This document shows positions 1 to 12,400 of a stretch of DNA of 64,000 nt, piece by piece. Origin of the DNA: Riptortus pedestris (taxonomy: Eukaryota > Arthropoda > Insecta > Hemiptera > Alydidae); contig CM032230.1 of NCBI GenBank assembly GCA_019009955.1, forward strand, positions 10,903,501 through 10,967,500, written 5' to 3'. Made by a program: the position numbers and the translations under genes. Positions within the stretch are counted from its first letter, which is position 1. Every line of letters starts with the position of its first letter. The notes beneath the pieces were generated by a model that saw only the letters and a program-made list of their open reading frames with translations, did no database searches and had not been told where the DNA came from.

Positions 1-1
1 T

Positions 2-139
2 AACATCTCACGTGTATCCACACCATACAGTGTTCAGTCCCTCCCTTCATTATCCCTCAATACACCTTCATTCGGTCAGTACGAATCAGCAGACCCCTCC
101 ACGCCCAGTGCAGGTGCATTCTTTGCTAATTATCAGTAA
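2..139 (+). CDS. Possible 3' end of a Harbinger accessory protein (partial)
   Basis: An open frame runs from the left edge (frame 2) to a TAA at 137-139. It encodes a Ser/Pro/Thr-rich tail ending in FFANYQ. It lies beside a Harbinger transposase exon and inside the same apparent transposon. Harbinger elements usually carry a second gene for a Myb/SANT or MADF DNA-binding protein, and this could be its C-terminus. No diagnostic motif is visible in 45 residues, so the identity is a guess from context. It could also be an open frame by chance. Confidence 0.3.
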   Translation, partial: NISRVSTPYSVQSLPSLSLNTPSFGQYESADPSTPSAGAFFANYQ

Positions 140-266
140 AGAAGTTATTTTCCAAATTCATGTACATAGGTATAAGTTCTGTATACTGATAATTCTTGTT
201 CTAGCCAATGTATGACAATATTTTGAATGTTTAAATACAATGATTTCAAATGAAAAATGTACTTAC

Positions 267-710
267 CTTAATGTATTCCTTGAGGCAGTTGATCAGAGCA
301 GTGCACGTTTCCATAACAATGTGACCTATTGACTGAGGTGAAACAGCAGTTAAAAACTTCAGGTCTTCAAAACTATTCCCAGTTGCGAGATATCGTAGGG
401 TTATGGACAACCTTTGACTTGCAGGAATTGCATCGCGCATGATAGTGTTCCTTTTCCCGATTTCAGGAGTAACCAAAGCGAGGAGTTCATCAAATAATTC
501 TCCGTCCATCCGTAAAAAGTTGCGGAAATCATTAGGTTCAATTACTCTCAGTTCATTGAGTAACTTTTCGTGAGTGTACTTCTCCCTATCAAGAAACCAC
601 TGTTTAGCCCATTTTCTACCTTTCTGCGAGCCCTTTTTGTTCTTTTTGTTTTTTGCACTTGCGGCCACAGCAATTATCACGCAACACAATTCACTTTCAT
701 TCAACATCAT
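267..710 (-). CDS. PIF/Harbinger transposase, N-terminal exon (partial, HARBI1-like)
   Basis: The frame encodes a Lys-rich start (KNKKNKKGSQKGRKWAKQW) followed by FRNFLRMDGELFDELL, then RLSITLRYLATGNSFEDL and a METCTAL segment. This order is typical of the helical N-terminal region of Harbinger transposases and HARBI1-like proteins. The start is placed at the Met-Met pair near 710. An upstream in-frame Met at 791 is less like the family. After ...KEYIK the minus strand reads AAG then GTAAGTA, a strong splice donor, so the DDE catalytic exon(s) must lie left of the window. I found none in 1-266. No stop codon or frameshift is visible in the exon. It may be part of an autonomous element or a domesticated copy. 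Confidence 0.75.
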
Positions 711-839
711 GACTTCATGAAATTCTGCCGGGGACTGTTTGCACAATGTGGTTGTACGTCTATGCTCGCGATTGTGCCATATATTGCACAACCTTCAATA
801 TCGCCTCCATATGGTACAACTTTTTGCACAAACCACAAT

Positions 840-930
840 ATTGTACAATAATATTGAACGTCTAGGGGCCGCCGTCAAAACATTGTGCAACCCACATTGC
901 ACAATAATATTGACCGTCTAGGAGCCGCTT
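840..930. repeat. Harbinger terminal repeat, present twice
   Basis: The motif ACAATAATATTGAMCGTCTA followed by GGRGCCGC occurs at about 845-873 and again at 901-928, a 56-bp offset. On the minus strand the outer copy reads GCGGCTCCTAGACGGTCAAT and is preceded by TTA, as expected for the TWA target duplication of Harbinger elements. It marks the right end of the transposon whose transposase exon is at 267-710. The inner copy suggests a nested or duplicated end. Confidence 0.6.
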
Positions 931-1895
931 AAGGCAAAAGCAACTTCCGTAGGAAGTTGTAGTTTACTGGAGTCAGATGAAACTTTCATTCTCGAAATCC
1001 AAAAACATCTATTTACATTTTATTTGGCAATTATGACCAACTGCAAGCTCCAAACACAAGTTGCGCACACTCTGAAGAGCGTACTCGCGAAAATATTGTG
1101 AGACAAAATCGATCCCCAGTTATGTATAAATGACCATGACGTTGTATCCAGAAACCGTTGTTGTGTTCAGATTGTGAAAGTTTGCTTTATTTTGAGATTC
1201 TTTTTCCGCATCAGATCACTAATTCGTTCAATCTGCTCACACTTGTAACAATGTAAGGCAGTATGTATCTCAATGCTGAATATTAAGCACTGGAAAAACA
1301 GGGTACACATCTGACACTGAACTTCCTTGTTCTCTATTAGTAAAAAACTCTTCAATAAACAGAATTTGAAGACTAAGCCAGATACATTTACTGAAGTGAA
1401 ATACGCTCAATTAAATATTGAGTTTGTCGATGGTTAGATAAAATATGCTGCTTGAGCGCTAAGAGGGGTTTGTAGAAAACACACTGTTTCTTGAACTGAA
1501 AATTAGAATGCCGCCATCCAATCTGATGGTTGATATTTTTTTTTACGGTTAAAAGTATGGGCGCAGTGATAACCTTATCTAACATAGTAATTTTTATCCA
1601 GTAGTTAAGTTTGTGAAGCTTATTCCTCGCAATATTTTTCATAATTTTGTTAAAAATATTTATCCCTCAAGGGCCAAAAGTATCTTCAAATTTTTTTAAC
1701 GCAATATCCCCCCCCCTCAATAGTAAATTTCTCTGTATCAAGCACTCTTTTCTTCATTTACTTTGATGTTTTAAAATATTACTCCTTATTGATATATAAT
1801 TTAAGAAAATATCCCCAATTTTTGGGTTATTTATAAACATTTAACGTTAGAATACTTTTATAACAGTTTAGGTCACTAATGAGTCAGTTTTGAAA
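931..1895. other. Upstream region of the parvin gene
   Basis: AT-rich, non-coding by eye, with no recognisable repeat. It should contain the parvin promoter and 5' untranslated region, but no clear TATA or initiator motif stands out. Short open frames here have no protein-like composition. Confidence 0.4.
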
Positions 1896-4800
1896 ATGGC
1901 TTCACCCAGGCCTAAGTCACCTAGACCTGTCACTATCAAAAAAGAGGAGGAAAAGTTCTGGGAAAAAATTGGCACATTAGGGAGGAAGAAAAGGATAAGA
2001 GAAGGTATTTGTACTTGAAAAATTTACTCCACAATTTGAACATTTATTATTTCTTTGGAAGACAGACCCAGTTGTTGACATTGACAGTGCTTTACCTTAT
2101 ATGGTGAACTCTTATATACAATGTTTTTCCAAATTACTGACATAATATTTATTGAGTTTGTATTATTAGAATTGTGTTTGGACTTCTCATTATCTTCATA
2201 TGTTTCTCAAATGTCCTATATTTCTTACAGTTGTTGATAACGGTTCATTTCTTATTTATTTGAGGACAGGAATTTTGATACAGTAAATTTACTGTTTTTA
2301 CTAATTGTTAGCTTGCTATTTACTTTATTAATTTATAGTTTAAATATTGAAGTCCATATTACATGATATGGAAGTGGCTTCTTGCTAAACCTTCATAATT
2401 TCATCTGTTCCAATTCAGAGAGCATCATTGTCATTTTTACTGCTTGAAAAACAAAATATTATTTACCCTATGTAGAAAGAAAAAAAAATTATTCCCTAAA
2501 TTGGATTGTTTATGTCATGAAACTTTCTGTTTGAGTAGAATATTCGATTAAAAAATCATTTTATTGAATTAGTCATAGCAAAATTGGGTTTACCATGCCA
2601 ATGGTACTATAAGGTAAAATTGTTCATTCACGTCTGCAAAGTTATTAACTAATTTCTCTTTAGTTTCAAACATTAAACAAATAAATATTGTAAATAAATT
2701 CACTTAACCAATTGTATTGCAGAACGTCAACAAATAAGATAAGCATCAAATGATTATTAAAATCATTTTTATTTCTCAACTAGTTATGCATCCACATGAC
2801 CCCTCAGAGAAGAAAAAAAAAAAAGAGAACGCTATATAATGACTTTATTAATAGGGCCTTCTACTAGCTCTGCCGATCTGAGAATGGCTTAAAACGTATG
2901 GCAGGTTAAGTCAGCTGATTTAGATTGATACACCAATGAATATAAAATATTGATTCTCACTAATGAGAATTAGGCTAATGGAGAAAATTATAATTGAAAA
3001 AACATTACTTCAGATATAAAAGAGATTTAAATAATCATTTGGTGTTTTTCTTTTTTGTCGACCTTCTGCCATACGGTTAAATAAAACCATATTTCGAAAC
3101 TCATTTATTTGAACACTCTTGGCATTGGCAAGATATACTAGATATATCCACAATCACTTAGGAAAAAGATTTTTTCTGCAGCTTCCATTGAATGAATTTG
3201 ACATGTTGAAAGCTTCTTTAGTGCATCTCCACTGAGAAATACTCATTCTCATTGGAGTATCGTTTCTGTATCAGAAAACCTCAACAATTATGACACATCC
3301 TTTGGAAGAGAATATTGGCTAAAGTGTAGTTTAGTCCCACCCGTACGCCAACTTGTTTCATCACCGTCTAAGGATCCAACAAATTAGGCGAGTTAAAAAA
3401 ATATTAAGTTAAACTTAAAATCCCCACCCTCGGTTAAAACCGCTGATGGCGTATTTTGGAAATTTTTGAATGCGGTCACTAAAGTCTAAAGTGTTAAAAA
3501 AGATAAAGTTAGAAAAACAAAATGGCCATGGACGTCATTTTAAGTTCACCACCAAGGGGGGGACTAAACTACACTTTCACCGAGAATATTTTGTAGATTG
3601 AGTAAGTTATTGAAGAAAAACAGATCCATTATTTAATTGAGTAGCATCAAACTTTTCTTGTGAACATAGAGGAATTTTATCCTGTTTTGTTTATTGTTTC
3701 ACATCATTTTTAGATTTATTTATCTAGAGCATTATAGTATATCTGTGGCCATTATTTTTCATGAAATGCACAAGGGAAGAGCATCAGAATTACATGCAGT
3801 ATTTTGCTCATACTTTCTGTATGACTTCCCTCTTGGTAAAAATTGCAGGGAGCCCAACTCTTAGTAATATGTTTAGACTGACAGATGATAGGGTATTGCT
3901 AGTGTGTGCTTGAGAATTCAGAAGCTGCAGGCCTTTAACACGAGAAATAAATTAAGCAAGCAATTGAGAAAGGCATAATGCTTTTAGTATCTTCATTTCT
4001 AAAAATGGATTGAGCTGTTACTGAATAAGTCAAATATATTTATTTTTTTCATTTCAAAAGATTATTGCTTTGGAGAGTAGAACCTGTTCAAATTGTAGGG
4101 TTTTGTTGTCGAAAACTATCAAGATAGTATGAACCTCTATCCACTCCCTGGTTAATATTTATTTGAGTACCATAAACCATGGTATATGGCTTAAACGAAT
4201 ATGTACATACTATAACTCGTAATAATTGAAACATATTTTTATAATATTAAATTAATACTCCATCACAGAAAAAATTCTCAATTTTGAATATAACATCCTC
4301 AAAATAAACTAAAATGACTCATGATAATTTTATCTGCTATGACTTTTATTTTCAATTTTTAATATTTGAATTGTATGTCAAAAATATTGTCTTGTTTAGT
4401 ATTTGAACCTAGTTACTTCTGATTTGTATGGATGCTATAGCCAACTTAACGCTTATTTTGATTATCATACGCTATTCATATTATGTATAATTCTTTTTAT
4501 TTTTGTGATTTTGAGAATGATGGGATAGAGATTGTTGACAGAATATATATTATGTAATACCGTTAGTATTTATTACAATTTTTATGCTAGTGATAGCACT
4601 CTGAACTTAAAAAGATCTACTTTAAGCCTCAAGAAAGTAGGGCAAATATGGAAATACTTAATTATTGAAAGATAAGTTTAATTGTGATGAAATGAATACG
4701 GTTTTAATTTCCCCATACACTTATATTAAAATTTATTCAGTACCAAGTGGAGTACTCAAATATTGTTTAAATGCTATATCTAAAATATTTAATATTTATT

Positions 4801-6166
4801 ATAAGTGGTGAAATGATACAAATTAAGAAACAAGATTTGACTGTTTAATTTATAGCTTACACTTAATTTATCAAGATAACATTTTTTTGTTTCATATTGA
4901 TTTGAATTATTGCAGTTGGGCAATTCAATATGTCTTAGGAGATTAACATCTTTTGACGTTGCTATTTTCTTCAGGCTCTTTAATACTTTATGATTTGATT
5001 TAGTTAATATTTGTTGTTATCCCTCATTGATAATAATTGGCGAATTCAGAATTAGATCTCCATAAGTAAATATTCCGTACGTTTAAACTCATATCGCCTT
5101 ACTTGGAAGTTTCCATTTAATTTAGTTTTTCATTGTTCCAAGTAGTATTTCCTTTCTATTTAGGGATATATGTTATTTCTTGAAAGTGATAAGAGATCGC
5201 GCTTTGGAATCTGTTAACGTAATTTTCCATGAAGAGTTCCTTCTCGCTCTTCTAAGCTGATTTCACAGAAAATTCGAAATACAGTAGAGCGTCGATAATC
5301 CGGACGTCAATAATCCGGAACGTCAAAAATCCGGACTTATTCCAGAGATTTAAAAAAAAAAAAAATATATGGTTTGTGCCTATTAGCGATACGCAATGCA
5401 CACGAGACAAGCCAAACTGAAGTTTCTGAAGCCCGGGAAAGAATTGAATTATCGTCTAGAAAAATATCAGGAAGGAGACTGCATGTAATTCCTAGAACCA
5501 AATTTTTCAGTATGTAAGTTCGTTCCGAGAAACCAAAACCGGCCTGCTTCCTTATAATGTTATTTCCTGTCTGTTTCCACTGAAATAAACCCCCAACCAT
5601 TCATGTGAGTTTTTGTTTATTTGTGTATACATATACATATATGATTTTTTTTGACATATGTATCTGTTTGTACAACTATTTTTAGATAAATTTTAAATTC
5701 TAACGTTTATTTTAATATGAAGTACATATATACATATTTTTAGTTACATATTATTTAATAAACTATATGCATAAATATATTTAACGATTTTTATGCTCCT
5801 TTCACTATATGTAGTATTAAATTGTTCTTAAAACGATGTTTTTATATCGATGTTCAAAAATCCGGATCTTTCGAAAATACGGATGTGGTCTGACATTTAT
5901 TAGTCCGGATTATCGACGCTCTACTCTCCTTATTATGATGCGTCGATCGAGGAATTGTATAGAACTAATCTTATTGCAAATGTAATGTTCTATAAACGTT
6001 GTTTCACTATTTTGATTATTAACTGACATATTTGCATTTTAGAAAATTTCCATTAAGGGAAATCAGCTATTGAGTTCGTTTTCTTGACGCGATTTTCGAA
6101 ATTTTTCTTCAAGTGTCCATCGATCCTACAGACTAGGACATGACGAAAATGAAGTCAGTTCAAAAC

Positions 6167-6219
<53 letters not shown>

Positions 6220-9200
6220 TATTTATTTGTCTATTACCGGTGTAGCGTTCTCAATTATTGTTTAGTCTTTTTATGTAAAAAGAAAAATCAAGTTCGTTAG
6301 CGTCGACCAGTGGTGGGGGGGGGGTCAGAGAGATGAAATTTTAAGTTTTGTTTAAAGAATTAATTTTTTTCCTTTTATAGTTCTCTTTGCAAACATTCTA
6401 AATATATCAATTGTGTTTTTTTTTTGCTATTATTAACCATCTGGGTTATTATTATGACTAGTTTATATGAGCGTTGAATACAGTATCCTTTTTGAGTATG
6501 TGAAAGTTTATTAAATTTAATATCTTATTCAATATATAATAGCCTGTTTTTAAAGTAAAAACCAGAAAAAATGATTTATTTGAATCCTGAATATCTTTAT
6601 ATTAGTTGAGTGCTTTTCATTATCAGAGGCGGCACTCATAAAAAAATCCATTTATTAGGTGCCCAACCCCATAGCACAATATTTATTGCTTTGTTTTCAG
6701 CGCACAGTTATGATTGGCATTGTTTTATCTCAAAATAAAATTAAATGTTTTTCATAATGAAATATTTCATTTCATGAGAAAGGATTTTAGGCAAACTACA
6801 TCATTTTGAATTGTATAACTAAAAGTTCTTAGAAATCTAATTCCATAATTAAAACTATTTGAAATTTGCCAAATATTTTCACTTAATAATTTCAAACATG
6901 ATCATTACACAGTTATAATATTGTAAAACTATATCTATAGACCCACGTACAGATGTTAAACATTAATGGTTAGTACTATTAAATAAATTCACAGATGGGC
7001 TGCACAAATTAGAGCCTTTATTATTTTTATTGAAAAAAGTTAAAAGATTAAATGTATTGACACTCTATTCTTGTCTTTGTTGTTATTGGTCGATTTTATT
7101 ATTAATGAATACGTTTTATAGCTTTTACGATCAGTGATATAGATTGGTAATACGAGTATTTGAAGAAAAAGTGAGTTTAAATTCATTTAAAAAATAAAAG
7201 TTATGAGTTATTATTTTTTATTTATTTATTTTTAGTTTAGAAAGATCTGTAGGCCACTGTGTCCACTTTCACCTCACCCTCACCTTTTCTCTTCAACTGC
7301 CAAATATCCTTTCATAAGCATAAAGTATTTGTTCTATTGTGCTCTTTTGTCTGACATGAAAATTTTAAATTGGTTTTCTCAATTAAAATTAATTACTAAT
7401 TTTGAATTTGCCTCAGCTCTTCTCGTACAACGTTAATTAATTTTGTTTCTTAATTTATTATCGCTGCACATATTTCTTAAAAGACAGTGTATAACTTTTC
7501 GCCTTCACATAATTTACTATTCCATTAAGAAATGTGTATAGGAGTTTCTCATTTTACTTTCATTGTATTTAAGGAGGTTTCTTTGAAGGAGAAATGAAAG
7601 TCTCTGGTGTTTATACACTTTATTCCAGTAGGTCGTAGACAGAAATTAATGTGTGTAATGAATCTGTCTTGTTTAGAATGAATTATATACTACAAGTTTC
7701 ACTTTCTCTTTATTCCTTGTAGTCTTATAAAAGGCTCTTTGTAATATTTTATTTGATTAGATAATGCTTGAAACAAAACTCTCAAATTCAGAGGATTTTA
7801 TGTTTTAATTAGTAAACTAAAAATCTGTAGTATTCCTCCAATTTTCAAAAATTATACTAGTGAAGTTTTTATATTGACAGTATCCTGTACTTTCAATATA
7901 ATATGAAAAAATTCTCATTTCTGTTCAGTCAATCTCATATAGTTGTTTTAATTTTGTCCATATCATATCTAAGTAGTGCAAAGTGTATTATATGGCTTTC
8001 ATTTTTACTTCCTTGTACAAAGTAAAGGAATTATAATCATGGAAATGTTTGGTTTTCAGATTTCAACAGAATTATCCATTTTAACCCTCCCTGGACCCAT
8101 TTTGACTAGTTTCTGTTTGACATCTATAGATATGTATGGACATATCTCGCACACCTCACAAAATTGCTAACATTAGAATTAGAACAGTAGTAACAAAAAT
8201 ATTGACGAATATATGTTTTGATTTGAACGTAATCCCCTACATCGGGCTGGAATATCAAATTCTCATATAGTCTTTGTTAAAGTTACATAAAGTTTATTGA
8301 AATCCTTTGTCAGAACAACATGAAACATTAACAACACTTATCCTCACCCGATTTAAATGGAATTTCAGACAAACCTTAGAGTTGTATTTTTATAGACGCT
8401 TTACATTTCTCAGCATTTCGTCTATAAGTCATTGCACTATTAAATAATTTGTTGGAAGTAAATTATTCAGAATTTATATGTATACCAAAATCTGACATAT
8501 TTCCTTAGTGAATCATTATTAACTATTATTCTTATTCACCTTAATGGAACAGTTGTTGATTATTCCACATCCCCATGGGAGCAAAAATTCGTTGCTCAAA
8601 ACAATCTATTGCAATATATTTGCAGTATCAATTATGTATTTACATCTTAGTGTTCCAGTGGAGTCTCAAATCCGTTTTTAGTGCACCTAAAAAAACATCG
8701 ATAACATGTGAAATCAGTTCTAAAATAAAAAAGTAAAAATACAATATATTTTTTAAAATAGTTAATATCTATTCTGATTTATTTTAAATAACAATATGGA
8801 ATTTATGATGGCGTAAACTTCCACTCTGGGCATTGTCTGTGTTGGGTACTGCCGTGCCTCGGCTTTCAGCTCCAGCAGCTTGTGCATCGATAAAAATGTT
8901 ATTCAAATTTTTGAAAACGTGGAATGTTCCACAAAAGCTTTCCTTAGGCATTACTAGAAACAAATATGCTCCCAGTGCTTAGAAAAAAAAACATTATTTT
9001 TAATAATGAATTGGATAAACTTAGTTTTATTCATTTTAGTTTAGACTATATTAGTAGAGAAAATTACACTAATATTTCTCGTTAAAATTAATTGAATTGA
9101 ATTGTCTTCGGTAGGAAACATCCTCAAGATACAGGTTCTATTTTGATCAATGATTTTGGAATCTTTTTGAAACAAAACATTATAGAAAATGCTTCAGACT

Positions 9201-9410
9201 AATTTACTGAAAATAGACACTGAGTTGTAAGTAATAGAGCAATAATAAAAGAGTCAATGGAAAGCTTTTAATCAATATGAAATAACAATAGGGGATATGA
9301 ACACAACTTGGATTGTCTCCAAATATTTTGTTCTTATTCTAGAGAGGTATATAAATATTATAAAATTGAGCTAAGTTTCATTTTATTTCATAACATATTG
9401 TGGCCGTTTA

Positions 9411-9465
<55 letters not shown>

Positions 9466-12400
9466 GTAACCTCTGTCTGTACATTGATTTTTTTCACGAA
9501 TTTTCACGATAACTTTTCGTTTCACATGTCATAGACACCATAACTGCATTTTGTTTCTTTCGTGTGTGTTTGTTTGTTACCTTTTCACACAAAAACGGCT
9601 GAACCGAATTTTATGAAACTTGGTATGTATATTACTACTAACCCAACTTAGACTTTAGGCTATATTAATATCCTCTGAGACGAAGAGGAGTGGGGGTTAT
9701 AAGGGAAGCCTGAATTTAAAAATAGCGGTATTTCGTTTTCTATTCGTTTTTTGGCGAATATGATCATAACAAAAGTTGTTTATTTTGTTATTTAGAGTAA
9801 CCTTTGTTATATATACTTTTTTCGAATACCGAATTATAAACGAGATGATATACGCTAAAACCTATAGCGGAAGTGAACAATTTTATTTGGGACAAAAATC
9901 CAACCGAAATAAATAAAACTCGGTATGTGTATTAGCACTAATGCTTTCATTATAACAAGCCATACCAACATTTCTAGGGACGGGCAGGAGTGGGGGTTGT
10001 AAGGGAGGCCTGAATTTAAAAATAGCGGTATTTCGTTTTCTATTCGTTTTTCGGCAAATATGAACATAACAAAAGTTGTTTATTTTGTTATTTAGAGTAA
10101 CTTTTGTGATATTCATTTTTGTCTTATAACAAAGTATAAACGAGATATACACTATAAACTAAAGCGGGAGTCAACTATTTCATTGGGTGCTAACGATTAA
10201 ACCGAACTTAAAAAAACTCGGTATGTCAATTAGCATTAATTATTCCATGATTATAAGCTATATTAAAATTTTAAGGTTAGAAAGGGAGTGGGGGTTATAA
10301 GGGAGGCCTGAAATAAAAATTCGCGATATTTCATTGTCTATTTGTTTTTTCGACAAACATGCACATAACAAAAGTTGTTTACTTTGTTAGTTAGATTAAC
10401 TTTTGTTTTTTACATTTCTCCAGGAACAATGTGTGGAGCAAGTAATTTCCGTAGAAATATTGATATGCTCAACAATTCATTCCAATTTGAACTATGAGGT
10501 ACTTCACCTGGAAAAATTAATTCAAATCTATGTTAATATTTTGTCCTTAATAACTGAAATCTATGCATAATACACAGTAGACGGGAAATATGACAATTTG
10601 GAGGACAGTGATGACTAACACAAAAAATTAATTTCATTATTTACAAATGCCAACAACGGGTATTAACCCTAAATACTTGGTCGGGTAAATGTTAAAATAT
10701 TGTGCAAAGTAAAGCCTTGCTAAAAAAAATACCATCACCATTCAGCCTCAAATCAATCCCCGGGCGAAGCCGGGTATCTGAGCTAGTATATATATATAAA
10801 TTATTGCTATATCAAAATTATGAAGAAATTCTGAGGAGTAAGAAATATGACCCGACGCCATTGTTCACGTAGACAAGATATCTATGTAATGTTTCTTCTT
10901 CTGCTTTGATGCCTACTATTTACTTCTTCCAGAACTAATTACTACCATATTTTAAACTCTAGTACACAATTTGCATACCAATGATTTTTGATTACATAGT
11001 CAAATGATGAAATTGTTAAGTAATCTCTGTAACAAATGTTGTAGATGAATCTTATGTTTTCAGTGCATTTCTTGTATGCCTTATTGCATGCGAATCAAAA
11101 ATATTTGCTGTTAGTATACTCTTAAAATGTTACTCAAAATTATTTAAACAGGATGCCAAACAAAAATTTCATAACTTAATTTTGTTAGTTCTCAATCCTA
11201 CAAGAATAAATAATTTCTTGTCGTGAACATATTCCCATCAAATTTTCATTACAAATCTACAGCGATTAAAAGAGTTTCATCAATGTTAAACATTTTTAAT
11301 ACCCCCAAAGAAAGATAAAGCTATAATTAAAATATATTAATGCAATTTTGAAATGTTGAGCTTTTTGGGGGCTGTGAAAAGAATGTGATAAATTTCTCAA
11401 TGAATTAATACATTGTTCTGAAATTTAAAAAAAAAATAATTTAATTAATTTTTTTTTAGGGGCAGAGAATTGTGTCCTTAATATTGCTAAAATAATGAAC
11501 CATAAAAGACACTGATTTTTGCAATTTCTGTGCATAATAGCATTACAAAATTTTTAGGTTTAGAATTGTATTGTTTCTTAGTCCTTCTAATGTAGTTGAA
11601 TGCTGTCACAGAATGCTTTGCGAAATTTGTGGTTGCTTAATCTAGAGTTTTTAAAAATAAAAATTCAAACCTGGAATTTTAGTTTTATTAATCAAGAATA
11701 ATTGTTTTTATTTTCTCTGTAAACTTTGCTGCTTTTATTACTATTTTTATTTTTTCAGAAGTTATATAGTCAAACTGAAAAATTATAAATATTTTTGGTA
11801 TTTCAAAATCCAATTTATTTCGTTTGGTGGATGAATTGATTCATATTTGAAATTTATCAAATAAATTTATTCCACCTATTTTACTTAGTACTAAATTATT
11901 TATTGATTGAGTAATTATAACTTTTTTTTTTTTTCAGCTCAGGAAGTAGAAGAGGAAGGTAAAAAGGCGATAGACTCACCTGGCAGCCCGTCAAATGGGG
12001 ACTTCCCTCCGGAGATTTACTCACTGGGTAATAAATAAATCGCACGTTCAATCAAATAGCTATGATTGAGAGGCTGTTGGGGGAATGTGATTGGCTGATT
12101 GGAGGGCCCTTATCTCTATCTCCTGTTTGCTAGAGATAAAGGCGTTGAGTCAGTCATGGATATGTTCCAGCAGCCCACACCATTTCCTCGTCAGTACAAC
12201 ATTTATATTTTATTATAAATGATTCTAAGCAAGTCAAAGAGACTTGATTTTCAATTTTTGTTGTTAGATTAAAACAACTTTGCTATCCATAGATATTGAC
12301 AAATTTACAATTAGTGTGATACAAGTTTCTAAGCCATAGCTTTTATAACTACTCTAAATTATCTATAGGTACACTTATGTTTAATGACAAATGTAACTAG

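Noticed and set aside
570..921. Plus-strand frames antisense to the Harbinger transposase
   Set aside because: Shadows of the transposase exon and of the terminal repeats.
5337..5600. 87-codon minus-strand frame inside the Tigger-type element
   Set aside because: No transposase motif; the poly-A-derived Phe run and composition indicate chance.
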